NCBI RefSeq assembly: GCF_030816855.1
Contig: NZ_JAUSYK010000001.1
Coordinates: 1,922,001 to 1,986,000, forward strand
Direction of reading: 5' to 3'
Length of the DNA stretch: 64,000 nt
Source of the DNA: Arthrobacter sp. B3I4
GTDB lineage: Bacteria; Actinomycetota; Actinomycetes; Actinomycetales; Micrococcaceae
Shown here one piece after another: positions 48,588 to 60,134 of this stretch (its first letter is position 1; the number at the start of each line of letters is the position of its first letter). A program made the position numbers and the translations under genes. The notes beneath the pieces were generated by a model. The model saw only the letters and a program-made list of their open reading frames with translations, did no database searches and was not told the DNA's origin.

Positions 48588-49411
48588 TGGCAGGTGTATC
48601 GAGCGAATCGCTGACCGCGGCACTCGTCGCGTTGGAGGCCAAGCTTCCCAACGCCTCGCTGCAGTTGGCTACGGAACTCTTCGCAATTCTGGGAACGGTG
48701 GACAGCTCGGCTGGCTTGCGCCGTGCCCTGACTGATCCGTCCCGCAGCGGGAAGGAAAAGTCGGAGCTGGTCACGCAGCTTTTCAGCGGAAAAGTCTCCG
48801 CTGATGCTGTGGAGATCGCGAGCGGGCTGGCCAGCTCACGCTGGGCGTCGGCTCGCGACATCGGCGATGCACTCGAAACGCTTGCCGCTTCGGTGGTAAT
48901 CGCCGTTGCTGAAAACAAGTCGGCAGTCTCTGCCTCTGGCATCACTGGACTGGAAGCGTTGGAGAACGACCTGTTCACCTTCAACCAGGCCGTCGATTCC
49001 AGCCACGAGGTACAGCGTGCCCTGTCCGAGCCGCAGGCGAGCCAGGCCTCCAAGGCTGCCCTCGCCGGCAAGCTGGTACCCGGTGCCAGCGAAGAAGCCA
49101 GGGTCCTCATTGGCCAAGCAGTCTCGCAGCCCCGCGGGCTCAAGGTCACCAAGCTCGTCAGCCGTTTTGCCGAGCTTGCAGCCAAGCGCCAGCAGCGCTG
49201 GATCGCCACGGTCGGCGTTACCCGTCCGCTGACGGAGGTCCAGACCAGCCGCCTGCAGGCAGCGCTCAACGCTTTGTACGGCCGCGAGCTGAAGATCAAC
49301 ATGAACGTTGACCCGGCACTGATCGGTGGCATCCGCGTCCAGATCGGCGACGAAGTGGTTGACGCTTCGGTCCTCGCCCGTCTGGGCCAGCTCCAGCGTC
49401 AGCTTGCCTAG
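48587..49411 (+). CDS. atpH: F-type ATP synthase subunit delta
   Basis: 274-residue peripheral-stalk subunit joining F1 to the b dimer. The conserved C-terminal block KLVSRFAELAAKRQQRWIA and later GGIRVQIGDEVVDASVLARL are typical. It is about 100 residues longer than the E. coli subunit because of an N-terminal part (about residues 1-95), the usual form in Micrococcaceae; unlike mycobacteria, b and delta are not fused here. ATG 48587 shares a base with the atpF stop. Confidence 0.93.
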
Positions 49412-49498
49412 TTAGCCGGACAAGCACAACTTACCGACAAGAAACCCCGGTCATCGTGAGCAACGATGATCACGAAAACAGGAGAGCAGGGACTGCAG

Positions 49499-51136
49499 AT
49501 GGCCGAATTGACCATCAACGCCGACGACGTCCGTAATGCGTTGAACGAGTTCGCGGCGTCCTACGAACCCGGAAACGCAGAGCGCGTAGAGGTTGGTCGT
49601 GTAACGACCGCAGGTGACGGCATCGCCCGTGTTGAGGGCCTTCCCTCGGTCATGGCGAACGAGCTGCTTCGCTTCGAAGACGGCACGCTGGGCCTGGCCC
49701 AGAACCTCGACGTCCGCGAGATCGGTGTCATCGTACTCGGTGACTTCCAGGGCATCGAAGAAGGCCAGGAAGTGCACCGCACCGGACAGGTTCTGTCCGT
49801 TCCGGTCGGCGACGCCTTCCTCGGCCGTGTTGTTGACCCGCTGGGCCAGCCCATGGACGACCTTGGTGACATCAAGGCCGAGACCACCCGCGCCCTGGAA
49901 CTTCAGGCGCCCGGCGTGACCCAGCGCAAGTCGGTCCACGAGCCGATGCAGACCGGCCTGAAGGCCATCGACGCGATGATCCCGATCGGCCGCGGCCAGC
50001 GCCAGCTGATCATCGGTGACCGCCAGACCGGCAAGTCAGCCATCGCCATCGACACGATCATCAACCAGAAGGCCAACTGGGCTTCCGGCGATGTGAACAA
50101 GCAGGTGCGCTGCATCTACGTCGCCATCGGCCAGAAGGCGTCCACGATCGCGGCCATCCGCCAGACGCTTGAGGACAACGGCGCGCTGGAATACACGACC
50201 ATCGTGGCTTCCCCCGCCTCCGACCCCGCAGGCTTCAAGTACCTGGCACCGTACGCCGGTTCGGCCATCGGCCAGCACTGGATGTACGGCGGCAAGCACG
50301 TCCTCATCGTGTTCGATGACCTGTCCAAGCAGGCCGAGGCCTACCGTGCCGTGTCGCTGCTGCTGCGCCGCCCGCCGGGACGCGAAGCCTACCCGGGCGA
50401 CGTGTTCTACTTGCACTCCCGCCTGCTGGAGCGTTGTGCCAAGCTCTCCGACGAACTGGGCGCAGGTTCCATGACCGGTCTGCCGCTGATCGAGACGAAG
50501 GCGAACGACGTTTCCGCCTACATCCCGACCAACGTCATCTCGATCACCGACGGCCAGATCTTCCTGCAGTCGGACCTCTTCAACGCCAACCAGCGTCCCG
50601 CTGTCGACGTCGGTGTGTCCGTCTCCCGCGTCGGCGGCGCCGCGCAGGTCAAGTCGATGAAGAAGGTCTCCGGCACCTTGAAGCTGGAACTGGCCCAGTA
50701 CCGCGACATGCAGGCTTTCGCCATGTTTGCCTCGGACCTGGACGCCGCTTCCCGCCAGCAGCTGACCCGTGGTGCTCGCCTGATGGAACTGCTCAAGCAG
50801 GGCCAGTACTCGCCGTTCCCGGTTGAGGATCAGGTCGTCTCCATCTGGGCCGGCACCAACGGCTACCTCGACGACGTTCCGGTGGAGGACATCAACCGGT
50901 TCGAGACCGAGTTCCTGGAGCACCTCAAGCACAAGTCCTCCATCCTGACCACGCTGGCGCAGACCAACGTTATGGACGATGACACCGCTGCAGCGCTGAA
51001 GGCCGCGATCGTGGACTTCAAGAAGGGCTTCTTCGGCGAGGGCGACAGCCTTCTGGTCGGTGCGGGGCATGAGGAGTACTCCCCGATCGACGAGGGCTCA
51101 GTCGACCAGGAAAAAATCGTCAAGCAGAAGCGCTAG
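49499..51136 (+). CDS. atpA: F-type ATP synthase subunit alpha
   Basis: 545-residue F1 subunit. Walker [10 protein letters not shown] (about residue 170), the beta-barrel N-terminus ([19 protein letters not shown]) and the arginine-finger region [17 protein letters not shown] are all present. ATG 49499, with AGGAGAG upstream, is chosen over the upstream ATG 49466, which lies in a hairpin (49451-49469) and adds 11 non-conserved residues. The C-terminus carries an acidic and basic tail of about 30 residues typical of Actinobacteria. A strong hairpin follows at 51148. Confidence 0.95.
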   Translation: MAELTINADDVRNALNEFAASYEPGNAERVEVGRVTTAGDGIARVEGLPSVMANELLRFEDGTLGLAQNLDVREIGVIVLGDFQGIEEGQEVHRTGQVLSVPVGDAFLGRVVDPLGQPMDDLGDIKAETTRALELQAPGVTQRKSVHEPMQTGLKAIDAMIPIGRGQRQLIIGDRQTGKSAIAIDTIINQKANWASGDVNKQVRCIYVAIGQKASTIAAIRQTLEDNGALEYTTIVASPASDPAGFKYLAPYAGSAIGQHWMYGGKHVLIVFDDLSKQAEAYRAVSLLLRRPPGREAYPGDVFYLHSRLLERCAKLSDELGAGSMTGLPLIETKANDVSAYIPTNVISITDGQIFLQSDLFNANQRPAVDVGVSVSRVGGAAQVKSMKKVSGTLKLELAQYRDMQAFAMFASDLDAASRQQLTRGARLMELLKQGQYSPFPVEDQVVSIWAGTNGYLDDVPVEDINRFETEFLEHLKHKSSILTTLAQTNVMDDDTAAALKAAIVDFKKGFFGEGDSLLVGAGHEEYSPIDEGSVDQEKIVKQKR

Positions 51137-51147
51137 TTCCGCTGGCA

Positions 51148-51183
51148 GGGACTGCTGGGACCCTCGCGGGTTCCGGCAGTCCC
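51148..51183 (+). other. Strong hairpin between atpA and atpG
   Basis: Sixteen-base arms (51148-51163 and 51168-51183) pair fully, using two G-T wobbles, around a TCGC loop. No T-tract follows, so it is unlikely to be a full terminator inside this essential operon. An mRNA processing or 3-prime protection role is more plausible, and it could adjust the ratio of upstream to downstream subunits. Confidence 0.6.
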
Positions 51184-51212
51184 GGCCACCGGGATCTTAG
51201 GAAAGGATAAGT

Positions 51213-53643
<2,431 letters not shown>

Positions 53644-53644
53644 T

Positions 53645-53929
53645 ATGGCTGAGCTTGAGGTTGAGATTGTCGCAGCGGACCACTTCGTGTGGTCCGGAGC
53701 GGCCAAGATGGTCAAGGCCCGCACCAGCGATGGTGAAATCGGAATCCTGCCCGGCCACTCGCCCCTGCTGGCGATTCTGGCCGAAGGTGAACTGGCCATC
53801 GAGCCGGTCTCCGGTGACCGCATTGCTGTAGTTGTCGACGGCGGATTCTTCTCCGTCGACAACAACCGGGTCGTCATTGTGGCTGACAACGCCCAAATGG
53901 GTGATGCGGCTACCGCGGGGATCCGCTAG
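53645..53929 (+). CDS. atpC: F-type ATP synthase subunit epsilon
   Basis: 94-residue subunit with only the N-terminal beta-sandwich (AELEVEIVAADHFVWSG, EIGILPGHSPLLAIL, DGGFFSVDNNRVVIVADNA). The C-terminal helical hairpin that inhibits ATP hydrolysis in other bacteria is absent or nearly so; the chain stops at about the point where it would begin. Short epsilon subunits are common in Arthrobacter relatives. ATG 53645 lies one base after the atpD stop. Confidence 0.93.
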   Translation: MAELEVEIVAADHFVWSGAAKMVKARTSDGEIGILPGHSPLLAILAEGELAIEPVSGDRIAVVVDGGFFSVDNNRVVIVADNAQMGDAATAGIR

Positions 53930-53939
53930 CCCTACCTTG

Positions 53940-54371
53940 ATGAACGATTCAGGTCTTCCGTTCATCATTCTGGCAACGGCATTTGCGTTGCTGGTCTTTG
54001 CACTGTGCCTCTCCGGGGTGCGCCGCTTCAATTTGCGGCGCGCCCTGGGCACGGTGGACGCCTCCATTTGCGTTGCTGGAAACAGCTGGCAGATGGGGGT
54101 TTGTCGTTATCAGGACAATGACCTGGAATGGTTCCGGCTCGCCTCGCTGAGCGTGCGGCCCAAACACACTTTCCGCCGCAGCTCGCTTGAGCTCACCGGC
54201 CGCCGCCAACCCACCGAAACCGAAGTGGTGAAGGTGCCGCCCGACTCGGTGATCGTCGAGCTGCGGTACGAGGGCCAGGATGTGCTGCTGGCCATGAGGT
54301 TTGATGCCTATACCGGTCTCTCCTCCTGGCTGGAGGCCGGACCGGTCATCGGCGTCGGCACCTGGCGCTAG
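53940..54371 (+). CDS. DUF2550 family membrane protein
   Basis: 143-residue protein: one N-terminal transmembrane helix (FIILATAFALLVFALCLSGVRRF, about residues 8-30), then a single compact domain. It matches the DUF2550 family regularly found immediately after atpC in Actinobacteria; its function is unknown. ATG 53940 is chosen 10 bases after the atpC stop. Proximity suggests cotranscription with the ATP synthase genes. The next gene starts three bases after its stop. Confidence 0.82.
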   Translation: MNDSGLPFIILATAFALLVFALCLSGVRRFNLRRALGTVDASICVAGNSWQMGVCRYQDNDLEWFRLASLSVRPKHTFRRSSLELTGRRQPTETEVVKVPPDSVIVELRYEGQDVLLAMRFDAYTGLSSWLEAGPVIGVGTWR

Positions 54372-54374
54372 CCG

Positions 54375-55745
54375 GTGGACTTCCTCGAAGACATCCGGCT
54401 CGTGGACGGGCCGGTGCTGTGGACCGCCTGGGCCGTCGGTGTGGGCGGCCTGGCCTATCTGCTGTGGCGCTGCGGACGGCGCCACACCGTGGGCGTCTCG
54501 GCAGCCGTGCTCTCCGCAGCGCTCCTGCTCGCCGCAGCCCTTGTCGCCGGCAGCCACCTCCTGCTGATCTACGTCCTCTCGGTCTTTCCCGAGGAACTTC
54601 CCTGGGAAGTCCTTGCCTGGAGTGTTCCCGCCGTCGCCGCGCTGCTGCTGTGGCTGCTGCGCTTGCACGGCATCTGGGGCCGAAAACCTTTCCTCGCCAG
54701 CGTCCGCAGTCCCGCCCGGCCGGTCCCGCACCGTGCCCGCTCCACCGCTGCGGCGACGGCCGCGCTGGTGGGGGCCGTGGTGCTGTCTGCGGTGCAGGTG
54801 AACGCCTACTTCGGGCTCAACCACACCGTGAGCGACCTGACCGGGACTGCCGTGGCCCGAATACCGGTCCTCGAGGAGGCGCTGAAGCGCCACCCGGGAG
54901 AAAGCAGGGCCGTCAGCCTCGCGGACTGGACGGCGCCGGAAGGGCTGCCCGCCGACGGGACCATCCGGAAGGCGAGCATCCCCGGCACGGTGTCCGGGTT
55001 CCGGAGCCGCGACGCCTACATCTACTTTCCACCGGCCTACCAGGGTTCGCCGAAACCGGCCCTGCCGGTGCTGGTGCTCTTCGCCGGCCAGCCCGGCACG
55101 CCGGCGGACTGGCTGACCGGAGGTGCGCTGCGCAGCCGGATGGACCGGTTCGCCGCAGGGCATGGGGGAGTAGCGCCGGTGGTGGTCGTGGTCGATCCCA
55201 ACGGCACCCCCTCCGGCAACACCCTGTGCATGGACAGCCGCATCGCCCAGGCCGACACATTCCTTGCCCAGGACGTTCCGGCCTGGATCCGCAACACGTT
55301 CGACGTCGACCCGGACCCCGCGCAGTGGGCCGCCGGTGGCTTTTCCTTCGGGGCCACCTGTGCCATCCAGATGGTCACCCGGCACCCGGACATCTACAGC
55401 GCGGCGCTGGCCTTCTCCAGCGAGAAGGAACCTGCCCTTGCCAAGGAGCGGCAAAAGACCATTGAAGGCTCCTTTGGCGGCGACACGGCGGCCTTCGAGC
55501 GGCTGACACCGCTGCGCCTGATGCAGGAACGCCGCTTCGACGGCAAAGCGGTCTACTTCGCAGCCGGCGAGCGTGACCCGGAATTCCTCGAGTACATGAC
55601 GCTGCTGTCGGCAGCGGCGAGGAAAGCCGGCTTCACCGTGGAATCCCACCGGGTGGCCAACGCGGGCCACTCCTGGGAGACCGCCTCCAAGGCGCTGCCC
55701 GGCGGCCTGGACTTCCTCGCTACGCGCTGGGGGATCAGACCGTGA
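54375..55745 (+). CDS. Membrane-anchored alpha/beta-hydrolase (esterase), candidate aminoacyl-PG hydrolase
   Basis: 456-residue protein with about four N-terminal transmembrane helices (residues 12-150) and an extracytoplasmic esterase domain. The nucleophile motif is GGFSFGATCA; later Asp in AAGERDPEF and His in NAGHSWE complete a likely catalytic triad, as in esterase D/antigen 85-like folds. Its end overlaps the MprF-like gene by four bases. In Corynebacterium glutamicum and Enterococcus, an esterase beside an aminoacyl-phosphatidylglycerol synthase removes the amino acid from the lipid; I infer the same role here. GTG 54375 is the start. Confidence 0.8.
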   Translation: MDFLEDIRLVDGPVLWTAWAVGVGGLAYLLWRCGRRHTVGVSAAVLSAALLLAAALVAGSHLLLIYVLSVFPEELPWEVLAWSVPAVAALLLWLLRLHGIWGRKPFLASVRSPARPVPHRARSTAAATAALVGAVVLSAVQVNAYFGLNHTVSDLTGTAVARIPVLEEALKRHPGESRAVSLADWTAPEGLPADGTIRKASIPGTVSGFRSRDAYIYFPPAYQGSPKPALPVLVLFAGQPGTPADWLTGGALRSRMDRFAAGHGGVAPVVVVVDPNGTPSGNTLCMDSRIAQADTFLAQDVPAWIRNTFDVDPDPAQWAAGGFSFGATCAIQMVTRHPDIYSAALAFSSEKEPALAKERQKTIEGSFGGDTAAFERLTPLRLMQERRFDGKAVYFAAGERDPEFLEYMTLLSAAARKAGFTVESHRVANAGHSWETASKALPGGLDFLATRWGIRP

Positions 55746-58231
55746 CCGGCCTGCGCCGTGTCGGCCGCCAGCTCCGGCAGCTGCCCTTCACGCTGGCCGT
55801 GCTTGCGGCCTTCCTGCTCACCGCGGCCGCCACCGGCAGCTTTCTGGACGGTCCACCGGAGTCCATGCTGGACTTCGCCTCGGTCAGTGCCCAGGGGCTG
55901 CAGGCCGGGCGCTGGTGGACGATGTTCACCTCGCTGTTCTTCGCCACCAACCCGCTGGCCTATCTCGCGGCGTCACTGATGATCCTGGGCCTGCTGGGTG
56001 TGTCCGAACGGCAGCTTGGCTCGGTCCGGACCGCATCATTCTTTTTTGCCGCACAGTTCGCGGCCGTATCGCTGTTCCTGCTGGTCACCCAGCTTGCCCG
56101 GTACGCCGGCGACGGCTGGCTCGGCCTGATGGTCGACGCTCCGCTGATCGGGCCTTACCCGGCCATCCTCGCCGTGGTGCTGGCGGCCTGCGGACTGCTG
56201 CCAACGCTTTGGCAACGCCGGTTGCGGACCGCGGTGGTCTCCGTCGCCGTCGTGCTCGTGCTCTACGTCGGCCACCCGGAAACCGTGGTGGGCCTGGCCG
56301 GTGCGCTGGTGGGGCTGATCGCCGGGTGGTGGCTGCAGGGGGACAAGGGGACCCTGCACCGGCACCGTTCCACCGGCCGGGAAACCCGGAATCTGCTCGC
56401 CCTGACGGTGGCGATCTTCGCCGTCGGGCCGATCCTCACAGCCGCCGTGCGGGCCCCCACCGGGCCGCTGGCACTGCTGCGCGACGTCGTGCTGAACCCG
56501 CTGCCCACCCTGAACCAGCTGGAGCAGAACTGCGGCGGGACCGTCGACGCTAACTGCCTTGAGGTGGGCCGGGCCGGCTTCGCCGGCCCGCTGGGCTTGG
56601 CTCTGGCCGTCGTTCCGGTGGTGCTGCTGCTGATTTGCGCCGACGGCATGCGGCACGGACGCCAGCTGGCGCTGCGGATTGCCCTTCTGGTCCAGCTCAG
56701 TGTCACCGCCTTAGCCTCCGTGTACCTGGCCTTGTTCGCCAGGATCCCGCACTACCCCAACCGGCCGCACACGGCGCTAATGGGCTCCGGATTCGTCCAC
56801 GTCCTGCCGCTGGTGGTGGTCCCGCTGGCGCTCGCTCTGCTGCTGTTCGCGAACCGTCGCCTGTTCCGCGTGCAGACCACGGCCAGGGCCCGCCGCACCC
56901 TGGCGCTGGCAGTCGGCGGAACTTTCCTGGTGCTCGCCGGCGGCTACACTGCGGCCTGGTTTGCCGCCGGCGGGCTGGAACGCGACGGCGGCTGGCTGGG
57001 CCTTGCCGCGGAGCTGGCCAGGCAGTACCTGCCGCTGCCCATTCCCGGCGTCTACAGCCGGGTCTTTGAACACCGCAACGCGGTCGAATCATTCCTCTTC
57101 GGCTACTCCGGAATCGCCTTCTGGGTGGTGGCGCTGACCGGCGTCTGGCTCGTGCTGCTGCGCAGGCACCATGACACGGACGCCGGCGCCGGTGACCGGG
57201 ACATCGCCCGCCGGCTGATCCGGCAGGGCGGCGATTCGCTGTCCTGGATGGCGCTGTGGGAGCCGAACAAATATTGGTTCAGCCCCGGCCAGCGCGGGGG
57301 AGTGGCTTACCAGCAGCACAACAACGTGGCCCTGACCCTGGCCGGACCCTTCGGGCCGGCGGAGACCAGGGAAGAGACCGCCGCGCAGTTCCTCGATTAC
57401 TGTGCCGAACACGCCCTCATACCCTGCTTCTACTCATGCACCGACGAGCTCTGGCCCCTGCTTGAGGCGCGCGGCTACCGCCGGCTCGCCGTGGCGCAGG
57501 AGACCCGGCTCGAAGTCCGCGAGCTCACCTTCAAGGGCAAGGAATGGCAAAACGTGCGCACGGCGCTGAACCGGGCTGCGAAGACCGGCGTGCATGCGGT
57601 CTGGGGCCGCTACAGCGACTTTTCAGCGCCGCTGCGCGCCCAGCTCAGCGAAGTCTCCGAAGAGTGGGCGGCACGTAAATCCGTCCCCGAAATGGGCTTC
57701 ACCCTGGGCGGGCTCGACGAGCTCGAAGACGACGACGTGCTGTGCTGCCTCGCTGTTGACGCGGAGGGCCAGGTGCAGGGTGTCACGAGCTGGCTGCCGG
57801 TCTACGACGGCGGAGCGCTGGTCAGCTGGACGCTGGACTTTATGCGGCGGCGCGGTGACGCCTTTCCCGGGGTGATGGAATTCCTCATCGCCTCTGCCGT
57901 TCTTGAGCTGCGCAATTCCGTGGAGGTCATTTCGCTTTCCGGGTCGCCGCTGGCTAAAGACGAAGCCCGCGAGGACGGCGGCGACGGGTCAAAGGCCGGT
58001 GACGGGCTCGCGGGAATCCTGGACGTGGTGGGCGGAGCACTTGAACCTGTTTATGGATTCCGCTCGCTCGCCATCTTTAAGTCCAGATTCAAGCCCGAGT
58101 ACCGAACGCTGTATCTCTATTACCAGGATCCGCTCCAGCTGCCCGCCATGGGCCGGGCACTAAGCCGGGCCTACCTGCCGGACCTTTCAGTTCGGCAAAG
58201 CGCACGGTTGCTCCGCACGCTCGTGGGCTAA
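55742..58231 (+). CDS. MprF-like aminoacyl-phosphatidylglycerol synthase with rhomboid-like N-terminus
   Basis: 829-residue membrane protein. The first approximately 200 residues resemble a rhomboid (six helices; FFATNPLAYLAASLMILG and VGHPETVVGLAGALVGLIAG), but the serine motif position reads GPYPAI instead of GxSG, so protease activity is unlikely. About six further helices follow (to residue 480), then a cytosolic DUF2156/LPG-synthase C-terminal domain (about 495-829) beginning GDSLSWMALWEPNKYWFSP. Such enzymes move an amino acid (Lys, Ala or other) from aminoacyl-tRNA to phosphatidylglycerol, lowering membrane charge. The esterase coupled upstream may reverse it. GTG 55742 overlaps the esterase stop. 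Confidence 0.82.
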   Translation: MTGLRRVGRQLRQLPFTLAVLAAFLLTAAATGSFLDGPPESMLDFASVSAQGLQAGRWWTMFTSLFFATNPLAYLAASLMILGLLGVSERQLGSVRTASFFFAAQFAAVSLFLLVTQLARYAGDGWLGLMVDAPLIGPYPAILAVVLAACGLLPTLWQRRLRTAVVSVAVVLVLYVGHPETVVGLAGALVGLIAGWWLQGDKGTLHRHRSTGRETRNLLALTVAIFAVGPILTAAVRAPTGPLALLRDVVLNPLPTLNQLEQNCGGTVDANCLEVGRAGFAGPLGLALAVVPVVLLLICADGMRHGRQLALRIALLVQLSVTALASVYLALFARIPHYPNRPHTALMGSGFVHVLPLVVVPLALALLLFANRRLFRVQTTARARRTLALAVGGTFLVLAGGYTAAWFAAGGLERDGGWLGLAAELARQYLPLPIPGVYSRVFEHRNAVESFLFGYSGIAFWVVALTGVWLVLLRRHHDTDAGAGDRDIARRLIRQGGDSLSWMALWEPNKYWFSPGQRGGVAYQQHNNVALTLAGPFGPAETREETAAQFLDYCAEHALIPCFYSCTDELWPLLEARGYRRLAVAQETRLEVRELTFKGKEWQNVRTALNRAAKTGVHAVWGRYSDFSAPLRAQLSEVSEEWAARKSVPEMGFTLGGLDELEDDDVLCCLAVDAEGQVQGVTSWLPVYDGGALVSWTLDFMRRRGDAFPGVMEFLIASAVLELRNSVEVISLSGSPLAKDEAREDGGDGSKAGDGLAGILDVVGGALEPVYGFRSLAIFKSRFKPEYRTLYLYYQDPLQLPAMGRALSRAYLPDLSVRQSARLLRTLVG

Positions 58232-58263
58232 AGCAATTGCAGCCCGGGCCGCGGGTTTAAACA

Positions 58264-58299
58264 AAAATGATCCCCGGCATTGCGGCCGGGGATCATTTT
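58264..58299. terminator. Bidirectional terminator between the MprF-like gene and cspA
   Basis: Perfect 15-base inverted repeat (58264-58278 and 58285-58299) with a six-base loop, A-rich on the left and T-rich on the right. It should end both converging transcripts. Confidence 0.88.
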
Positions 58300-58334
58300 A
58301 TTCGAGGACTGCCGGGGCAGCCCCGCGGGGGAGA

Positions 58335-58538
58335 CTAGACCAGCGTGACGCCGGTGGCCTGGGGGCCCTTGGCGCCCTGGCCGATCTCGAACTGAACGCG
58401 CTGGTTCTCGTCGAGGGTCTTGAAGCCGCCGGTCTGGATCTCGGAGTAGTGAACGAAGACATCGCCATCGGAGTCGTCCGGGGTGATGAAGCCGAAGCCC
58501 TTTTCTGCGTTAAACCACTTGACGGTTCCCTGAGCCAT
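58335..58538 (-). CDS. cspA: Cold shock protein CspA family
   Basis: 67-residue OB-fold single-strand nucleic-acid-binding protein. RNP1 is KGFGFI and RNP2 is VFVHY; the length and sequence ([17 protein letters not shown]) are standard. It acts as an RNA chaperone and often increases at low temperature. A GAGGAGA ribosome site lies seven bases before ATG 58538, and a long, hairpin-bearing leader upstream (58539-58690) suggests post-transcriptional control. Confidence 0.95.
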   Translation of the reverse strand: MAQGTVKWFNAEKGFGFITPDDSDGDVFVHYSEIQTGGFKTLDENQRVQFEIGQGAKGPQATGVTLV

Positions 58539-58962
58539 TTAATTCTCCTCGTTGTCGAACTTTAAAAAGTCCGGCGCACTTTGCACCGGGCTTGGTCACT
58601 CTGCGAGAAGAACCTTGGCGTCCGCCCGGATGGACCGGGCTTTGGCGGCGGGAGCTTCACGCTCGCAACATGTCTTGCGAGCATGAAAAACACCTACACA
58701 AAGACTGGTACAAGAATTTCATGCCGTCACCGTCAGGTCAACGGAACCGACACAGAATTCCGGGAAATTTTAGCCAAAGGATCAACGAGCGGCGCTGCGG
58801 TGGCGAATGCCCCCGGCGGGCGGCCCGTGCGTGCCGCTGCAATGCAGGGCGTCAAGGCACGGAATTACTTTCCCGGCATTCGGACCCCGCGCAAGCGTCC
58901 CGCTATTAGAGCCACGCCTGAGGAACCGCATTCGGGATAACGGTCCGCATCCAATCAGGGCC
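58539..58962 (-). promoter_or_regulatory. cspA leader/intergenic region with two hairpins
   Basis: 424 bases without a confident gene. On the cspA strand, a hairpin at 58572-58590 (CCGG arms, one G-T pair) lies near the start, and a perfect 8-bp inverted repeat (58661-58668 and 58675-58682, GCTCGCAA/TTGCGAGC) lies further up. Both would be in the leader if transcription starts above 58690. A plus-strand frame from ATG 58683 to 58940 (85 codons) exists, but its third positions are less GC-rich than real genes and it matches nothing I know. Confidence 0.4.
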
Positions 58963-59658
58963 TCAGAAGAGGCGGGACTCGCTGTCGTCCACGCCGCGCA
59001 TGGCGTCGTAGTCCAGGGTGATGCAATCGATGCCGCGGTCGTTTGCCAGCACCTTTGCCTGCGGTTTGATCTGCTGGGCGGCGAAGATGCCGCGCACCGG
59101 CGCCAGCCGCGGGTCGCGGTTGAGCAGCTCCAGATAGCGGGTGAGCTGCTCGACGCCGTCGATGTCGCCGCGCCGCTTGAGCTCGATGGCGACGGTGCGG
59201 CCGCTGGCATCGCGGGCCAAAATGTCAACCGGGCCGATGGCGGTGAAGTACTCGCGCCGGATCAGCGAGAAGCCCTCGCCGAGGAGCTCAATCTGTTCCG
59301 CAAGGAGCCGCTGCAGATCCGCCTCGACGCCGTCCTTGATCAGTCCGGGGTCCAGGCCGAGTTCATGCGAGGTGTCGTGCAGCTGTTCGTGGATGTTGAT
59401 GATCAGCCGGTCGTCGGTCTTCGCCGACTGCACAGTCCACTGCTCGACCACGCCGACCTCAACGTCGACCTCGTCGGGAGTGGAGACGCGCAGGCTGGCC
59501 GGCGGACTCATCCAGTTCAGCGGCTTGTAGGAGCCGCCGTCGGAATGGACCAGCACCGAGCCGTCGGCTTTGACGAGCAGCAGCCTGGTGGCGAGCGGAA
59601 GATGGGCTTTGAGCCGGCCGACGTAGTCGACAGAGCAACGGGCTATGACTAAACGCAC
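58963..59658 (-). CDS. nucS: Endonuclease NucS
   Basis: 231-residue mismatch-specific endonuclease, the non-canonical mismatch repair nuclease of Actinobacteria and Archaea. An N-terminal dimerisation domain ([20 protein letters not shown]) is followed by the RecB-like nuclease domain with catalytic GPVDILARD and [20 protein letters not shown] (about residues 140-180). It cleaves both strands at G-T, G-G and T-T mismatches in related species. GTG 59658 is chosen because the family starts here and a minus-strand TAGTGT box (59671-59666) places a near-leaderless start; the longer frame to 59751 is not conserved-looking. The C-terminus [10 protein letters not shown] retains the beta-clamp-binding-like end. 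Confidence 0.94.
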   Translation of the reverse strand: MRLVIARCSVDYVGRLKAHLPLATRLLLVKADGSVLVHSDGGSYKPLNWMSPPASLRVSTPDEVDVEVGVVEQWTVQSAKTDDRLIINIHEQLHDTSHELGLDPGLIKDGVEADLQRLLAEQIELLGEGFSLIRREYFTAIGPVDILARDASGRTVAIELKRRGDIDGVEQLTRYLELLNRDPRLAPVRGIFAAQQIKPQAKVLANDRGIDCITLDYDAMRGVDDSESRLF

Positions 59659-59744
59659 CCGGTCAACACTACCGCCCCTGCACGCCGAATGCTGCGGCCT
59701 GGTGCATGCGCGTGACGCCGTCCGGGCTGGGGCAGAATGGAACC

Positions 59745-60110
59745 ATGCCACGATCGAACCGTCCCCGCCGTGCGGCGTCGGGGAATACCGCCTCCGGACG
59801 GGCCGCCGGCCGCACCGGCGGAGGCAAGCACGTGGCGGGACCCGTGCCGGAACTGGACTTGGAGCGGGCCCGCACAGGAATCGCCCGGCGCGAAAGCGCG
59901 CCCGACGGCGAATGGATGGTCCGCTCGATCTCTGCCAGCCGGGCAGGCAAGACGTATGTCTGCCCGGGCTGCTTTACCGCCGTCCTGCCAGGCACGGCGC
60001 ACCTGGTGGTCTGGTCCGAGGACCACATCTTCGGTCCGGCCGCCGGCCTTGCCGAGCGGCGCCACTGGCACTCCAACTGCTGGACCTCGCGCAGCTACCG
60101 GTACCGCTAG
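59745..60110 (+). CDS. Small cysteine/histidine protein of unknown function
   Basis: 121-residue protein with a basic, disordered N-terminus (about residues 1-45) and a compact C-terminal part with YVCPGCF and [17 protein letters not shown]. The spaced Cys/His residues could bind zinc, but no named family is recognised; relatives appear common next to nucS in Micrococcaceae, stated from general knowledge. ATG 59745 is preceded by CAGAAT (59733-59738), ending seven bases upstream, a weak leaderless match. It is divergent from nucS and 25 bases before the hydrolase gene. Confidence 0.65.
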   Translation: MPRSNRPRRAASGNTASGRAAGRTGGGKHVAGPVPELDLERARTGIARRESAPDGEWMVRSISASRAGKTYVCPGCFTAVLPGTAHLVVWSEDHIFGPAAGLAERRHWHSNCWTSRSYRYR

Positions 60111-60134
60111 CGCGGGGTCGCTAAGCTGGAGGGC

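Noticed and set aside
53949..55670. Large minus-strand frame opposite the esterase and DUF2550 genes
   Set aside because: Shadow; the plus-strand proteins have clear transmembrane and catalytic motifs.
58683..58940. 85-codon plus-strand frame between cspA and nucS
   Set aside because: No ribosome site, mixed third positions and no recognisable family; more likely the cspA leader on the other strand.
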